Position numbers and translations under genes: made by a program. Below the pieces are notes generated by a model. That model was given only the letters and a program-made list of their open reading frames with translations. It did no database searches and was not told where the DNA came from. Below are positions 33,995 through 41,982 of a DNA stretch of 64,000 nt, in pieces. Every line of letters starts with the position of its first letter. Within the stretch, counting starts at the first letter, position 1. Source of the DNA: GCA-2711565 sp963664245 (GTDB lineage Bacteria; Bacteroidota; Bacteroidia; Bacteroidales; GCA-2711565); the NCBI GenBank assembly GCA_963664245.1, contig OY760934.1, positions 3,472,001 to 3,536,000 on the forward strand. The letters are read 5' to 3'.

Positions 33995-34063
33995 ATTGAA
34001 AAATAAATTGAGGGTCGCAATTTATTTCCCGGGCATTTTGATTAAAATGCCCGGGTTTTTTTT
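33995..34063 (+). ncRNA. Candidate small RNA 1, upstream of dsbD
   Basis: From the promoter above, a transcript of about 70 bases would consist of two perfect hairpins side by side: AAATAAATTG/CAATTTATTT with loop AGGGTCG (34001-34027), then the terminator hairpin at 34028-34055 with a T-run. There is no open frame. The rest of the 33740-34170 gap is AT-rich sequence in which I see nothing else. Confidence 0.5.
34028..34063 (+). terminator. Strong intrinsic terminator
   Basis: CCCGGGCATTTT (34028-34039) and AAAATGCCCGGG (34044-34055) form a perfect 12-bp stem with loop GATT, followed by eight T. Confidence 0.92.
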
Positions 34064-34129
34064 ACGTTAAAAAAGGTGAAAAAAAATCACCTGATTGTTT
34101 GATTAATGTGTCATACTATTATTAATTAC

Positions 34130-34137
34130 TAATTTTG
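34130..34137 (+). promoter_or_regulatory. -7 box of dsbD
   Basis: TAATTTTG lies 44 bases before the dsbD ATG at 34181. The -33 region has no convincing TTTG. Confidence 0.35.
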
Positions 34138-34180
34138 TATAGAATTAAATACACTTATCTGGATATTTTAATTTGTAATA

Positions 34181-36301
34181 ATGTTTAAAAATAAAAAAAT
34201 GAGAAGATTTAAATTGCTGATCCTGGCTTTCTCGCTGTTTTTTACAATGAGCGGGTTTGCCCAAATCATGGAGCCTGTTAAATGGAGCTTTAGTAAAAAA
34301 GATTTAGGGGACAATGAGTATGAGTTGGTGTTTAAGGCCAAGATTGATATGCATTGGCATTTATATGCACAAGATATTCCGGATGGAGGTCCAATTCCAA
34401 CCAGTTTTAATTTTGAAGATAATACGAATGTAACATTTATTGGCAAAGTGCTTGAAAAAACAAAATCTATCAAAGCGATGGATAATAATTTTGGAATGGT
34501 TATTAAGTACTTTGAAACTGAGGCTGTTTTTGTGCAAAAAATAAAAGTAAAACAAAATACGCTTCTCAAAGGTTATGTTAATTTTATGTGTTGTGACGAT
34601 CAACAATGCATGCCCCCCAGCGATGTTGATTTTGAATTTGATTTAAAAGCAGCCGCACCAAAAAAAGTTGAAAAAGCAGTTGAAAAAACAAAACCGGTTC
34701 AAAAAAAGAAGCCTGTTGAAAAAGCTAAACCTGAAACAGTAAAAGAACCGGAAACAAAAATTTCGGAAGAAAAAGAGGTAAAACCTCAAACAGAAGAACC
34801 GAAAAAAAAAATTGTAGAAGAACCCAAAGATGAAACTAAAATAGGAGTCCAAATTGAAGAAACTACTACAGATGATGTAAACTACTGGAGTGTTTTTATC
34901 ATTGCTTTTTTAGCCGGTTTTGCGGCATTGCTTACCCCTTGTGTTTTTCCAATGATCCCGATGACGGTCAGTTTCTTCACCAAACAAAGTAAAACCAAAG
35001 CAAGAGGTATCCGTAATGGTATCTGGTTTGGAATTTCGATTATTGTAATTTATGTTTTATTGGGAACCGTGGTTTCGGCAATTTTTGGTCCTGAAAGCTT
35101 AAATAAATTATCTACCGAACCCTTGTTCAACCTTATCTTTGGTATTTTATTACTCATATTTGCTTTTTCTTTCTTTGGCGCATTCGAACTTGTACTACCA
35201 AGTAGTTGGGTGAATTCAGTAGATAAAAAAGCAGATAAAGGTGGTTGGATTGGTATCTTCTTCATGGCTTTTGCTTTAGCACTGGTCTCCTTTTCATGTA
35301 CCGGCCCTATTTTAGGAGCCGTAATTGTTCAGGCTGCAACTGAAGGTGGCATTGGACCGATTATAGGTATGTTGGGATTTTCTTTGGCACTAGCTATTCC
35401 GTTTGCATTTTTTGCAGCTTTCCCTGGTTATTTGAATACCCTTCCAAAATCAGGCGGATGGTTGAACTCTGTAAAAGTTGTTTTAGCTTTTATCGAACTC
35501 GCATTTGCCTTTAAATTCTTCTCAATGGCCGAAATGGTTCTTGACCTGCATTGGTTCGAACGCGAACTTTATATTGCTATCTGGGTAGCCATTGCACTTG
35601 CTTTGTCGATGTATTTATGGGGCAAATTGAGATTCCCGCACGACTCGCCAATGGAATATATTCCGGTATCGAGGTTTATGATCGGATTGATTGTGTTTGC
35701 ATTTGCAATTTATATGCTTCCCGGCATGTGGGGTGCTCCCGTAAAACTAATCAGTGGTTTCCCGCCTCCGGCCGATTATGCAGAATCTCCTGATGGCGTT
35801 GGGAAACGTGTTTCTCTGGGTGTTGGAACCGCAAACTTTCTGAAAAATGAAAAAATGCATGAAGGCCCTCATGGAATTCCGGTCTTTGCCGATTATGAAG
35901 CAGCTTTAAAATATGCTAAAGAAGTAAATAAACCAATTGTAATTGATTTTACCGGTAGGGCTTGTACCAACTGCCGGAAAATGGAAGATAATGTTTGGAT
36001 CCATCCCGAAGTAAAGAAAATCTTTACGGAAGATGTTATCGTTGCTTCATTGTATGTTGATTTAAGAACAGAGCTTCCGGAGGATGAACAATATATTTCT
36101 GAGTATAATGGGAAGAAAATTACTGACGTTGGCGAAAAATATACGGATATGCAAATCCGGAAATATAAACGGAACACCCAACCGTATTATGTTTTTCTGG
36201 ACACTGATGAAAATATGCTTATACCCGGACAACCTTATGAAGCAAGTGCCGAAGCATTTTTGCAATGGTTGAAAGAAGGGTTGGAAAAATTTGAAAAATA
36301 G
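34181..36301 (+). CDS. dsbD: Thiol:disulfide interchange protein DsbD
   Basis: This 706-residue protein carries electrons from cytoplasmic thioredoxin to periplasmic thiol proteins. After a signal peptide comes the alpha domain (about 25-155, with FMCCDDQQCMPP), a K/E/P-rich flexible linker (about 160-220), the membrane beta domain with paired cysteines in LLTPCVFPMIP and FSCTGPILGAV, and a C-terminal gamma thioredoxin domain with ACTNC (C595, C598). It could feed electrons to the TlpA-type proteins encoded upstream. A second start at ATG 34199 would shorten the signal peptide to a more usual form. Confidence 0.95.
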   Translation: MFKNKKMRRFKLLILAFSLFFTMSGFAQIMEPVKWSFSKKDLGDNEYELVFKAKIDMHWHLYAQDIPDGGPIPTSFNFEDNTNVTFIGKVLEKTKSIKAMDNNFGMVIKYFETEAVFVQKIKVKQNTLLKGYVNFMCCDDQQCMPPSDVDFEFDLKAAAPKKVEKAVEKTKPVQKKKPVEKAKPETVKEPETKISEEKEVKPQTEEPKKKIVEEPKDETKIGVQIEETTTDDVNYWSVFIIAFLAGFAALLTPCVFPMIPMTVSFFTKQSKTKARGIRNGIWFGISIIVIYVLLGTVVSAIFGPESLNKLSTEPLFNLIFGILLLIFAFSFFGAFELVLPSSWVNSVDKKADKGGWIGIFFMAFALALVSFSCTGPILGAVIVQAATEGGIGPIIGMLGFSLALAIPFAFFAAFPGYLNTLPKSGGWLNSVKVVLAFIELAFAFKFFSMAEMVLDLHWFERELYIAIWVAIALALSMYLWGKLRFPHDSPMEYIPVSRFMIGLIVFAFAIYMLPGMWGAPVKLISGFPPPADYAESPDGVGKRVSLGVGTANFLKNEKMHEGPHGIPVFADYEAALKYAKEVNKPIVIDFTGRACTNCRKMEDNVWIHPEVKKIFTEDVIVASLYVDLRTELPEDEQYISEYNGKKITDVGEKYTDMQIRKYKRNTQPYYVFLDTDENMLIPGQPYEASAEAFLQWLKEGLEKFEK

Positions 36302-36328
36302 TGTTTTTTACTATATTGTTTGATTATT

Positions 36329-36359
36329 AGGGGCTTCCAAGATTGGGAGTTCCTTTTTT
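36329..36359 (+). terminator. Terminator of dsbD
   Basis: AGGGGCTTCC pairs with GGGAGTTCCT through ten base pairs including three G-U pairs, loop AAGATT, followed by six T. Confidence 0.75.
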
Positions 36360-36419
36360 ATAAAGATTTGTGTTAAAAAACCTTAAAATCGAAAAATCTT
36401 GTGACCTATTTTTGCTTTT

Positions 36420-36546
36420 AAGGTGTCATATATATACAGTTCACAATACTTCACTTTGCCCAGCTCATCTTTCCGGGCGTAATAAAAATTTGGTTAACAA
36501 AAATTAGAAAGTAATTTTTAACCCGGTTGGTCCCGGGTTTTTTTTA
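36420..36546 (+). ncRNA. Candidate small RNA 2 or aroK leader, downstream of dsbD
   Basis: A -7 box TATTTTTG (36407-36414) precedes about 125 bases without a convincing frame. They end in an AT-only perfect hairpin AAAAATTA/TAATTTTT with loop GAAAG (36499-36519), directly abutting a terminator AACCCGG/CCGGGTT (36520-36539) with seven T. This repeats the layout of small RNA 1. Because a separate promoter for aroK follows, I favour an independent RNA over an attenuator. Confidence 0.4.
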
Positions 36547-36554
36547 TACTTTTG
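36547..36554 (+). promoter_or_regulatory. -7 box of aroK
   Basis: TACTTTTG directly follows the terminator above and lies 10 bases before ATG 36564, so the aroK message would be nearly leaderless. The TTG at 36552 that would lengthen the frame is part of this box. Confidence 0.4.
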
Positions 36555-36563
36555 AAAAACATT

Positions 36564-37079
36564 ATGCGGGTATACTTGATCGGATACATGGGCAGCGGTA
36601 AAACTACCGTCGGGAAAAGTTTAGCTAAAGCTTTACAATATGATTTTATTGATTTGGACGAGTATTTTGAAGAAAAATATAAGATCAGTGTGTCCGATTT
36701 TTTTGCCAGGTATGACGAAATTGCTTTTCGCAAAATAGAATCCCGGATTATTAATGAATCAAAAGAATGGTCGAGTGTTGTGGTGTCAACTGGTGGGGGA
36801 GCCCCTTGCTTTTTTGATAATATGCAGCAGATGAATATTAACGGAATTACGGTTTATCTTAAAATGTCGGTTGCTGCCTTGAAAAACCGTTTGCAAAATG
36901 CAAAAAGACAGCGTCCGCTCATTTCAGGAAAAACAGATGAAGAACTGGAACAATTTATTGCCGAAACACTTTCAAAAAGAGAGCCTTTTTATAATCAGGC
37001 AAAAATCATTTTTGAGGGAATTGATTGCAATGTTGATCTGCTCAAAAAGTCAATTTTAAACCACCCTTCTTTTCAATAG
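36564..37079 (+). CDS. aroK: Shikimate kinase
   Basis: This 171-residue enzyme phosphorylates shikimate in the chorismate pathway. It has the Walker A motif GYMGSGKTTVGK, the shikimate-binding DLDEYFE and FRKIESRII regions, the conserved STGGGAPCF loop and the lid RQRPLISG. The length is typical. ATG 36564 is chosen because the upstream TTG (36552) lies in a likely -7 box. Its last 24 bases overlap the 3' end of the convergent rlmD gene. Confidence 0.95.
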   Translation: MRVYLIGYMGSGKTTVGKSLAKALQYDFIDLDEYFEEKYKISVSDFFARYDEIAFRKIESRIINESKEWSSVVVSTGGGAPCFFDNMQQMNINGITVYLKMSVAALKNRLQNAKRQRPLISGKTDEELEQFIAETLSKREPFYNQAKIIFEGIDCNVDLLKKSILNHPSFQ

Positions 37080-38492
37080 AACCACATTTTCTACATGATG
37101 GGTCTGTGGAAACATATCTACCGGCTGAACTTTCTCAACCCTGTATTTTTCATCCATTAAGGCAATATCCCTAGACTGGGTGGCCGGATTGCAACTGATG
37201 TAAACGATTTTTTCAGGGGCAATTTTCAGCAATTGCTCAACCACGTTTTTATGCATCCCTGCCCGGGGAGGGTCGGTTATGACAACATCGGGAGAACCGT
37301 GTTTACGGATGAAAGTATCGTCCATGATTTTTTCAATTTCCCCGGCATAAAAATCGGTATTTCCGATGCTGTTGATTTTCGAGTTCTCAAACGCATCTTC
37401 AACCGCCGATTGCACGTATTCCAAACCGATTACTTTTTTCGCCGACGAAGCCACGAAATTAGCGATGGTTCCGGTTCCGGTGTAAAGATCGTAAACCAAT
37501 TCATCTCCTTTCAAATCGGCATATTCGGCGGCAATTTTATACAATTCATAAGCCTGGCCCGAATTGGTCTGGTAAAAAGATTTAGGTTGGATTTTAAACC
37601 GGAGCTCGCTGCGTTCATCTGCCGAAGGCATCCCGGCCATAATAAAGGCTTCTCCCGAATATAATTTTACTTCCTGATCCGAAATATCGTCGTTGTGTTT
37701 TTGGTTGATTACGTACATCAATGAGGTGATTTCGGGGAACTTATTTTTGAGGTGTTCCATCACCAAATCAATTTTATCCTGTTCGGGTTCGTGAAAAATA
37801 ACAATCACCATTAAATCGCCGGTGTTAGTGTTCCGGACAATAAGATTTTTTAAAAGTCCTTCCCATCTTCTGACATCATAAAAACGAAGTTCGTTTTCCA
37901 AAGCAAATCGTCTTAACTCAAGCCGGATGGTGTTTGATGGTTCGGCTTGCAAATAGCAATTTTCAATGTCTACAATACGATCAAACATTGCCGGCATGTG
38001 AAATCCCAAGCCGTTTAAATTCCGGTCTTCCGGTTTTACATCAGGATCAAGATGGGTGAGCCACTTGCGGTTCGAAAACGTAAATTCCATTTTGTTGCGG
38101 TAAAAATAGGTTTCTTTGCTCCCCAAAATCGGGTTGATCTCCGGAAGCTCAACCTTGGCAATACGTTCCAAATTATCTTTAACTTGTTTGTGCTTGTATT
38201 TTAACTGTTGATTGTAATTTAGCATCTGCCATTTACAACCTCCGCACATCCCAAAATGCTCGCATTGGGGTTCAATGCGTAAATCCGATTTTTTATGGAA
38301 TTTAACTGCTTTTCCTTCCAGGTAGTTTTTCTTTTTCTTTGTGATTTGAATATCCACCACATCTCCCGGCACTACAAAAGGGACAAAAATCACCAATTCG
38401 TCAACCTTGGCAACGGCTTTTCCTTCACTGCCTGCGTCAATAATTTCAACTTGTCCGTATGCTTTAAACTTTTCTCTTCTGCGTTTGCCCAT
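37056..38492 (-). CDS. rlmD: 23S rRNA (uracil-5-)-methyltransferase, RlmD family
   Basis: This 478-residue enzyme has an N-terminal TRAM domain (VEIIDAGSEGKAVAKVDELV), an Fe-S cysteine cluster in CEHFGMCGGCKW, a Rossmann methyltransferase domain (ELVYDLYTGTGTIANFVA) and the catalytic cysteine motif in YISCNPATQSRDI. It is a TrmA/RlmD-type m5U methyltransferase; RlmD (U1939) is the usual family name, but RlmC or TrmA-type specificity cannot be excluded. The gene overlaps aroK by 24 bases tail to tail. Confidence 0.9.
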   Translation of the reverse strand: MGKRRREKFKAYGQVEIIDAGSEGKAVAKVDELVIFVPFVVPGDVVDIQITKKKKNYLEGKAVKFHKKSDLRIEPQCEHFGMCGGCKWQMLNYNQQLKYKHKQVKDNLERIAKVELPEINPILGSKETYFYRNKMEFTFSNRKWLTHLDPDVKPEDRNLNGLGFHMPAMFDRIVDIENCYLQAEPSNTIRLELRRFALENELRFYDVRRWEGLLKNLIVRNTNTGDLMVIVIFHEPEQDKIDLVMEHLKNKFPEITSLMYVINQKHNDDISDQEVKLYSGEAFIMAGMPSADERSELRFKIQPKSFYQTNSGQAYELYKIAAEYADLKGDELVYDLYTGTGTIANFVASSAKKVIGLEYVQSAVEDAFENSKINSIGNTDFYAGEIEKIMDDTFIRKHGSPDVVITDPPRAGMHKNVVEQLLKIAPEKIVYISCNPATQSRDIALMDEKYRVEKVQPVDMFPQTHHVENVVLLKRRVV

Positions 38493-38579
38493 GGAATAAA
38501 TTTTTGCAAAAATACAATTATCCGGTTAATAATTATTTGTGAAAACAATAATGGAAATAGTTATCTTTAAAATTAAATC

Positions 38580-38645
38580 GTGTTAGCGTGTTTAAGTGTT
38601 AATATGTTTAGGGGATTAAACATTAAGACACAAACACACAAACAC
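38580..38645 (+). repeat. IVS-like long stem-loop without a gene
   Basis: An imperfect inverted repeat of about 30-base arms (38580-38610 and 38617-38645), rich in GTGTTTA and its complement, forms a long hairpin with a GGGG-containing loop. It has the same base style as the inverted ends of the S23 element at 20709-21161 but no gene between the arms. It lies in the leader of nnrE/D, 15 bases before the ATG. A -7-like TATCTTTA with TTTG 22 bases upstream lies at 38536-38569. Confidence 0.55.
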
Positions 38646-38659
38646 CTAAATACTTTTCT

Positions 38660-40162
38660 ATGAAAATTCTACCCGTAAAAAAGATCCGTGAAGCCGATGC
38701 TTACACCATTAAACACGAACCTATTGAAAGTATTGCCTTGATGGAACGTGCCGCTTTGGCCTGTTTTGAATGGTTGCGTCCTTTTCTGAAAAAAGACAGC
38801 AGGGTCAGGATTGTTTGTGGCCCCGGGAATAACGGTGGCGATGGCTTGGCTCTTGCCCGTATGCTTTACGAAGACGAAATTGATACGGTCGTGTGGATTT
38901 TGAATTTCACCAATAAACGTTCGGACGATTTTAAAATCAACCTGGAACGCTTGCATAAACTGGGCAGGATTGAGGTGCTGGAAATTTTCAAGATTGAAAG
39001 CCTGCCTGAAATTGAAGATGATTTTGTGATAGTGGATGCCATATTCGGCTCGGGTTTGAGCAAACCGGTGGATGGTTTTGTAGGCGAAGTGATCGACAGG
39101 ATTAATGAGAGCGAAGCCGTAACCGTAGCTATTGATATTCCTTCCGGTTTATTTGCCGATGAAGACACCCCGGATGGCGAAGTAATAGAAGCGGATTATA
39201 CGCTTTCATTTGAGTTCCCGAAACTGGCTTTTCTGATGGCGCAAAATGCGTATTATGTGGGTGACTGGTATGTTCTTCCCATTGGTCTGCATGAAGATTT
39301 TATTGATGAAGTGGAAGTGAAAAATTTTCTGACGACATCTTTTATTGCTTCGGATTTGTTAAAGGGGCGATCAAAATTCTCCCATAAAGGAATTTACGGG
39401 CATGCTTTGCTTATTGCCGGGAGCCATGGTAAAATGGGGGCTTCGGTGTTGGCTTCCAAAGCTTGTTTGCGGAGTGGGGTCGGGCTTTTAACCACGCATA
39501 TTCCGTTTAGCGGAAACCAGATTTTACAAACAGCCGTTCCCGAGGCTATGCTGAGCCTGGATCGTTTCGAAAATTATTTTTCCGAAATCCCTGACCTCTC
39601 GCCTTACAACGCCATTGGTATTGGTCCCGGCCTGGGTATGGAAGCCCAAAGCCATAATGCCTTGAAGGTGTTGATCCAGCAGGCAAAAATCCCTATCGTT
39701 TTTGATGCGGATGCCTTGAATATTTTAGCCAAAAACAAAACTTGGCTGGGATTTCTTCCGCCAAATTGTATTTTAACCCCTCACCCCAAGGAGTTTGAAC
39801 GCCTGGCAGGAAATGCGGATGATGATTTTGAACGCTTGCAGTTGGCGCGTGATTTTGCGTTTAAACACCAACTATATCTTGTTTTAAAAGGGGCGCACAC
39901 GGTGGTTTGTACGCCCAAAGGCGATTGCTTCTTTAATACCACCGGAAACCCGGGCATGGCTAGTGGGGGCAGTGGCGATGTGTTGACCGGCATGATCCTG
40001 GGATTGTTGGCTCAAAATTACACCCCGCTCGAAGCGGCTATTTTAGGTGTTTTTGTACACGGCCTGGCTGGCGATATTGCCGCTGATAAATTGGGCTACG
40101 AAGCCTTAATTGCCGGGGATATCGTAAATGCTATTGGGAAAGCGTTTAAGAAATTGTATTAA
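38660..40162 (+). CDS. nnr: Bifunctional NAD(P)H-hydrate epimerase / ADP-dependent dehydratase
   Basis: This 500-residue fusion repairs damaged NAD(P)H hydrates. The N-terminal YjeF epimerase domain has CGPGNNGGDGLALARML and AIFGSGLSKPV. The C-terminal dehydratase domain (YjeF_C, ribokinase-like) has GSHGKMGASVLASKACLRSG, GIGPGLGM and the catalytic GNPGMASGGSGDVLTGMI. The fused form is common in bacteria. The leader carries the IVS-like hairpin described separately. An IS200-type element lies about 45 bases downstream. Confidence 0.95.
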   Translation: MKILPVKKIREADAYTIKHEPIESIALMERAALACFEWLRPFLKKDSRVRIVCGPGNNGGDGLALARMLYEDEIDTVVWILNFTNKRSDDFKINLERLHKLGRIEVLEIFKIESLPEIEDDFVIVDAIFGSGLSKPVDGFVGEVIDRINESEAVTVAIDIPSGLFADEDTPDGEVIEADYTLSFEFPKLAFLMAQNAYYVGDWYVLPIGLHEDFIDEVEVKNFLTTSFIASDLLKGRSKFSHKGIYGHALLIAGSHGKMGASVLASKACLRSGVGLLTTHIPFSGNQILQTAVPEAMLSLDRFENYFSEIPDLSPYNAIGIGPGLGMEAQSHNALKVLIQQAKIPIVFDADALNILAKNKTWLGFLPPNCILTPHPKEFERLAGNADDDFERLQLARDFAFKHQLYLVLKGAHTVVCTPKGDCFFNTTGNPGMASGGSGDVLTGMILGLLAQNYTPLEAAILGVFVHGLAGDIAADKLGYEALIAGDIVNAIGKAFKKLY

Positions 40163-40179
40163 TTATAAATTTTTTTGAA

Positions 40180-40205
40180 ATGAGATTATTTTATTTTCTA
40201 TTTAA
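40180..40205 (+). other. Severed 5' end of the YARHG gene
   Basis: ATG 40180 encodes MRLFYFLF and then enters the IS200-type element. If the element (about 40206-40760) is removed, AA at 40204-40205 joins G 40761 to give Lys and the frame continues LLVFFLTTSSLIAQS, completing a normal signal peptide. The join point is an inference based on this fit. Confidence 0.55.
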
Positions 40206-40760
40206 TGGTTAAAACCCTGCAATTTCATTGCAGCTACTTTAGTTTCTATAAATTTCATAGTTTTACAATATGATCGAGTATCGAAGGACAAGTCATAGTG
40301 TAAGCAAAATGTCAGTTCATCTTGTTTGGGTGACGAAATACCGCTATCAAGTTTTGCAAGGCGATATTCAGCAAAGGACTCGTGATCTGATAATTCAAAT
40401 TTGTAATAGTGAGAACGTTGAAATCTTAAAGGGAGTTGTGAGCAAAGATCATGTTCATATGCATGTTGAATATCCTGTCTCGTTGAGTATAAGTTCTCTT
40501 GTAAAAAGATTGAAGGGACGTACATCTCGTCTACTTCAAATTGAATTTCCGCAACTGAAGCAGAGATATTGGGGACGTCACTTTTGGGCAGTTGGGTATG
40601 GAGCTTGGAGTACAGGTAATATAACTGATGAAATGGTGCAAGAATATCTTGAACATCATCAGGAAAAGCCGAATACTGAAAAAGGTAATTGGATATTTGA
40701 GTGAAAAATTTCATTTTTCTTTTCCTTTCAACCTATGGATTTCTAATCCATAGTGGTTTA
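40206..40760 (+). mobile_element. Intact IS200/IS605-like element (single tnpA)
   Basis: The element is about 555 bases with one gene, no terminal inverted repeats and no target duplication, as expected for the IS200 group. Subterminal hairpins are present on both sides: CTGCAAT/ATTGCAG with loop TTC at 40217-40233, and CTATGGATT/AATCCATAG with loop TCT at 40733-40753. The right end is set by comparison with the decayed copy, which shares sequence up to GTGGTTTA and then diverges. The left end is inferred from the interrupted host gene. Confidence 0.75.
40270..40704 (+). CDS. tnpA: IS200/IS605-family transposase TnpA
   Basis: This 144-residue protein is a Y1 HUH transposase that moves single-stranded DNA by cutting next to hairpins. 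The HUH metal site is HVHMH within SKDHVHMHVEYP, and the catalytic tyrosine is in MVQEYLEHHQEKP near the C-terminus. Other family signatures are SVHLVWVTKYRYQVL and RYWGRHFWAVGYGAWSTGN. The frame is complete with no stop or shift, so the element may be active. Confidence 0.93.
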   Translation: MIEYRRTSHSVSKMSVHLVWVTKYRYQVLQGDIQQRTRDLIIQICNSENVEILKGVVSKDHVHMHVEYPVSLSISSLVKRLKGRTSRLLQIEFPQLKQRYWGRHFWAVGYGAWSTGNITDEMVQEYLEHHQEKPNTEKGNWIFE

Positions 40761-40761
40761 G

Positions 40762-41823
40762 TTGCTTGTCTTTTTTCTGACAACTTCGTCTTTGATTGCA
40801 CAATCTGATCAACAGGAAATCCCTGATTATGTTTTAATCGGCAAAGATATGAATCAGTTACGTTTAATGAGGAATGAAATATTTGCCAGGTATGGTTATA
40901 TTTTTAAGTCGGATGATTTAAAAGAATATTTTTCTAAGAAAATTTGGTACGCTCCAGAACATGAAACTGTTGACCATTTACTAACCGAAATTGATAAAGG
41001 AAATATAAAACGGATACTTCATTTTGAGAATTCTCTTAAAAATACTAATTCAGAAAACTTGTTTTATGAAAAAACAGAATCATATATTAAAGAGTTTATT
41101 TACAATGATAATCATATAGTAAAATCATTAGAAATTTCTTATATGAATCACTATAAGTTAGGGAAATTGAAATTACTTAAAGAAGAGACGTATTTTGGTG
41201 GAGAAGGAACGCCAACTTCTATTTTTGTAGAAACTATTAAGCCTCGAAATGAATATTGGTCAACAACAAAATATTTTAATGATATCAGATTTTATTCTCA
41301 ATTTTTCAGGGTTGTTAAATATGGTTGTTGTGGAGATGAGAATTATTTTGAGTTTTATAACTTAAATGATGAATTAATCCTGCAATCTAATGAAAAATAT
41401 TTTTTTATTGAAGTCCCCAACAGTAAATTAGAGCTATTTGCAGGATTTAACAATGAGATCATTGATAAAGGTAAATTAATTCTTGGTAAACTTACTCTTA
41501 GTTCATTAGACGGTGAGATTAATTCAATTGTATTTAAAGCCGAGAGTGAAGATGATTATGAAAATATGATTCCTTGGTTTACACCCGAAATTGAAATTGT
41601 GAAGAAAGAAAATCAGGATGAAATAAAAAATGATAATAAATTGGTTCTGTGGAGTAAAAATGAAGCAGAAGGTATAAATATGATTGATGGTTTTTCTCTC
41701 AAAATAACTTTTAAAGATGATTCTAGTTCAAGAAAATGTATTGTTGATATACCCGTTATATCTGGATCACTATTAGGTTCAACTAAAAAAGAAATATTTA
41801 TAAATGTTGAATTGAAAGAATAA
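40762..41823 (+). CDS. YARHG-domain secreted protein, signal peptide disrupted by IS200
   Basis: The remaining frame of 353 residues starts at a TTG just inside the right edge of the IS and reads the end of a signal peptide (VFFLTTSSLIAQS), then a YARHG domain (about 20-85, with LRLMRNEIFARYGYIFKS and FSKKIWYAP). The other 260 residues are not recognised. YARHG domains are extracellular and of unknown function. Without the charged N-terminus encoded at 40180-40205, export is probably lost or weak, so this may be a pseudogene in practice. The gene is more AT-rich than its neighbours. Confidence 0.7.
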   Translation: MLVFFLTTSSLIAQSDQQEIPDYVLIGKDMNQLRLMRNEIFARYGYIFKSDDLKEYFSKKIWYAPEHETVDHLLTEIDKGNIKRILHFENSLKNTNSENLFYEKTESYIKEFIYNDNHIVKSLEISYMNHYKLGKLKLLKEETYFGGEGTPTSIFVETIKPRNEYWSTTKYFNDIRFYSQFFRVVKYGCCGDENYFEFYNLNDELILQSNEKYFFIEVPNSKLELFAGFNNEIIDKGKLILGKLTLSSLDGEINSIVFKAESEDDYENMIPWFTPEIEIVKKENQDEIKNDNKLVLWSKNEAEGINMIDGFSLKITFKDDSSSRKCIVDIPVISGSLLGSTKKEIFINVELKE

Positions 41824-41840
41824 ATTCAATTCCCCCAAAA

Positions 41841-41890
41841 GCCATAGGTTGTATCTTCGGGGCGACTTCCTCAGGGTATCTCCCCATGGC
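41841..41890. other. GC-rich structured patch of unknown nature
   Basis: In an AT-rich spacer, GCCATAGG (41841-41848) can pair with CCCATGGC (41883-41890); read on the minus strand the stem has eight pairs with one G-U. Inside are GGGG/CCCC (41859-41862 with 41882-41885) and two copies of GTATCT. All three plus-strand frames are open for part of it, so a protein remnant cannot be ruled out. I do not recognise a known RNA family. Confidence 0.35.
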
Positions 41891-41904
41891 CTTTTTCAAA
41901 GTCT

Positions 41905-41934
41905 AAAAAAAACGCCCCAAAGGCGTCTTTTTTT
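41905..41934. terminator. Bidirectional terminator between the YARHG gene and parE
   Basis: ACGCC (41912-41916) pairs with GGCGT (41922-41926) with loop CCAAA, flanked by a run of A on the left and a run of T on the right. It can serve both convergent genes. Confidence 0.8.
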
Positions 41935-41969
41935 ATCCGTGATTATCTGTAAAATCCGTGTTATCTGTG
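41935..41969. repeat. Direct repeat, ATCCGTG-TTATCTGT units
   Basis: Two near-identical units, ATCCGTGATTATCTGT at 41935-41950 and ATCCGTGTTATCTGT at 41954-41968, lie just after the parE stop. Short repeats of this wording are common in intergenic DNA of many bacteria; their origin is unknown. Confidence 0.6.
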
Positions 41970-41982
41970 TTCTATAAAAAGC

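Noticed and set aside
37233..37664. A 143-residue plus-strand frame opposite rlmD
   Set aside because: It is a shadow of rlmD; the rlmD strand carries the Fe-S and catalytic motifs.
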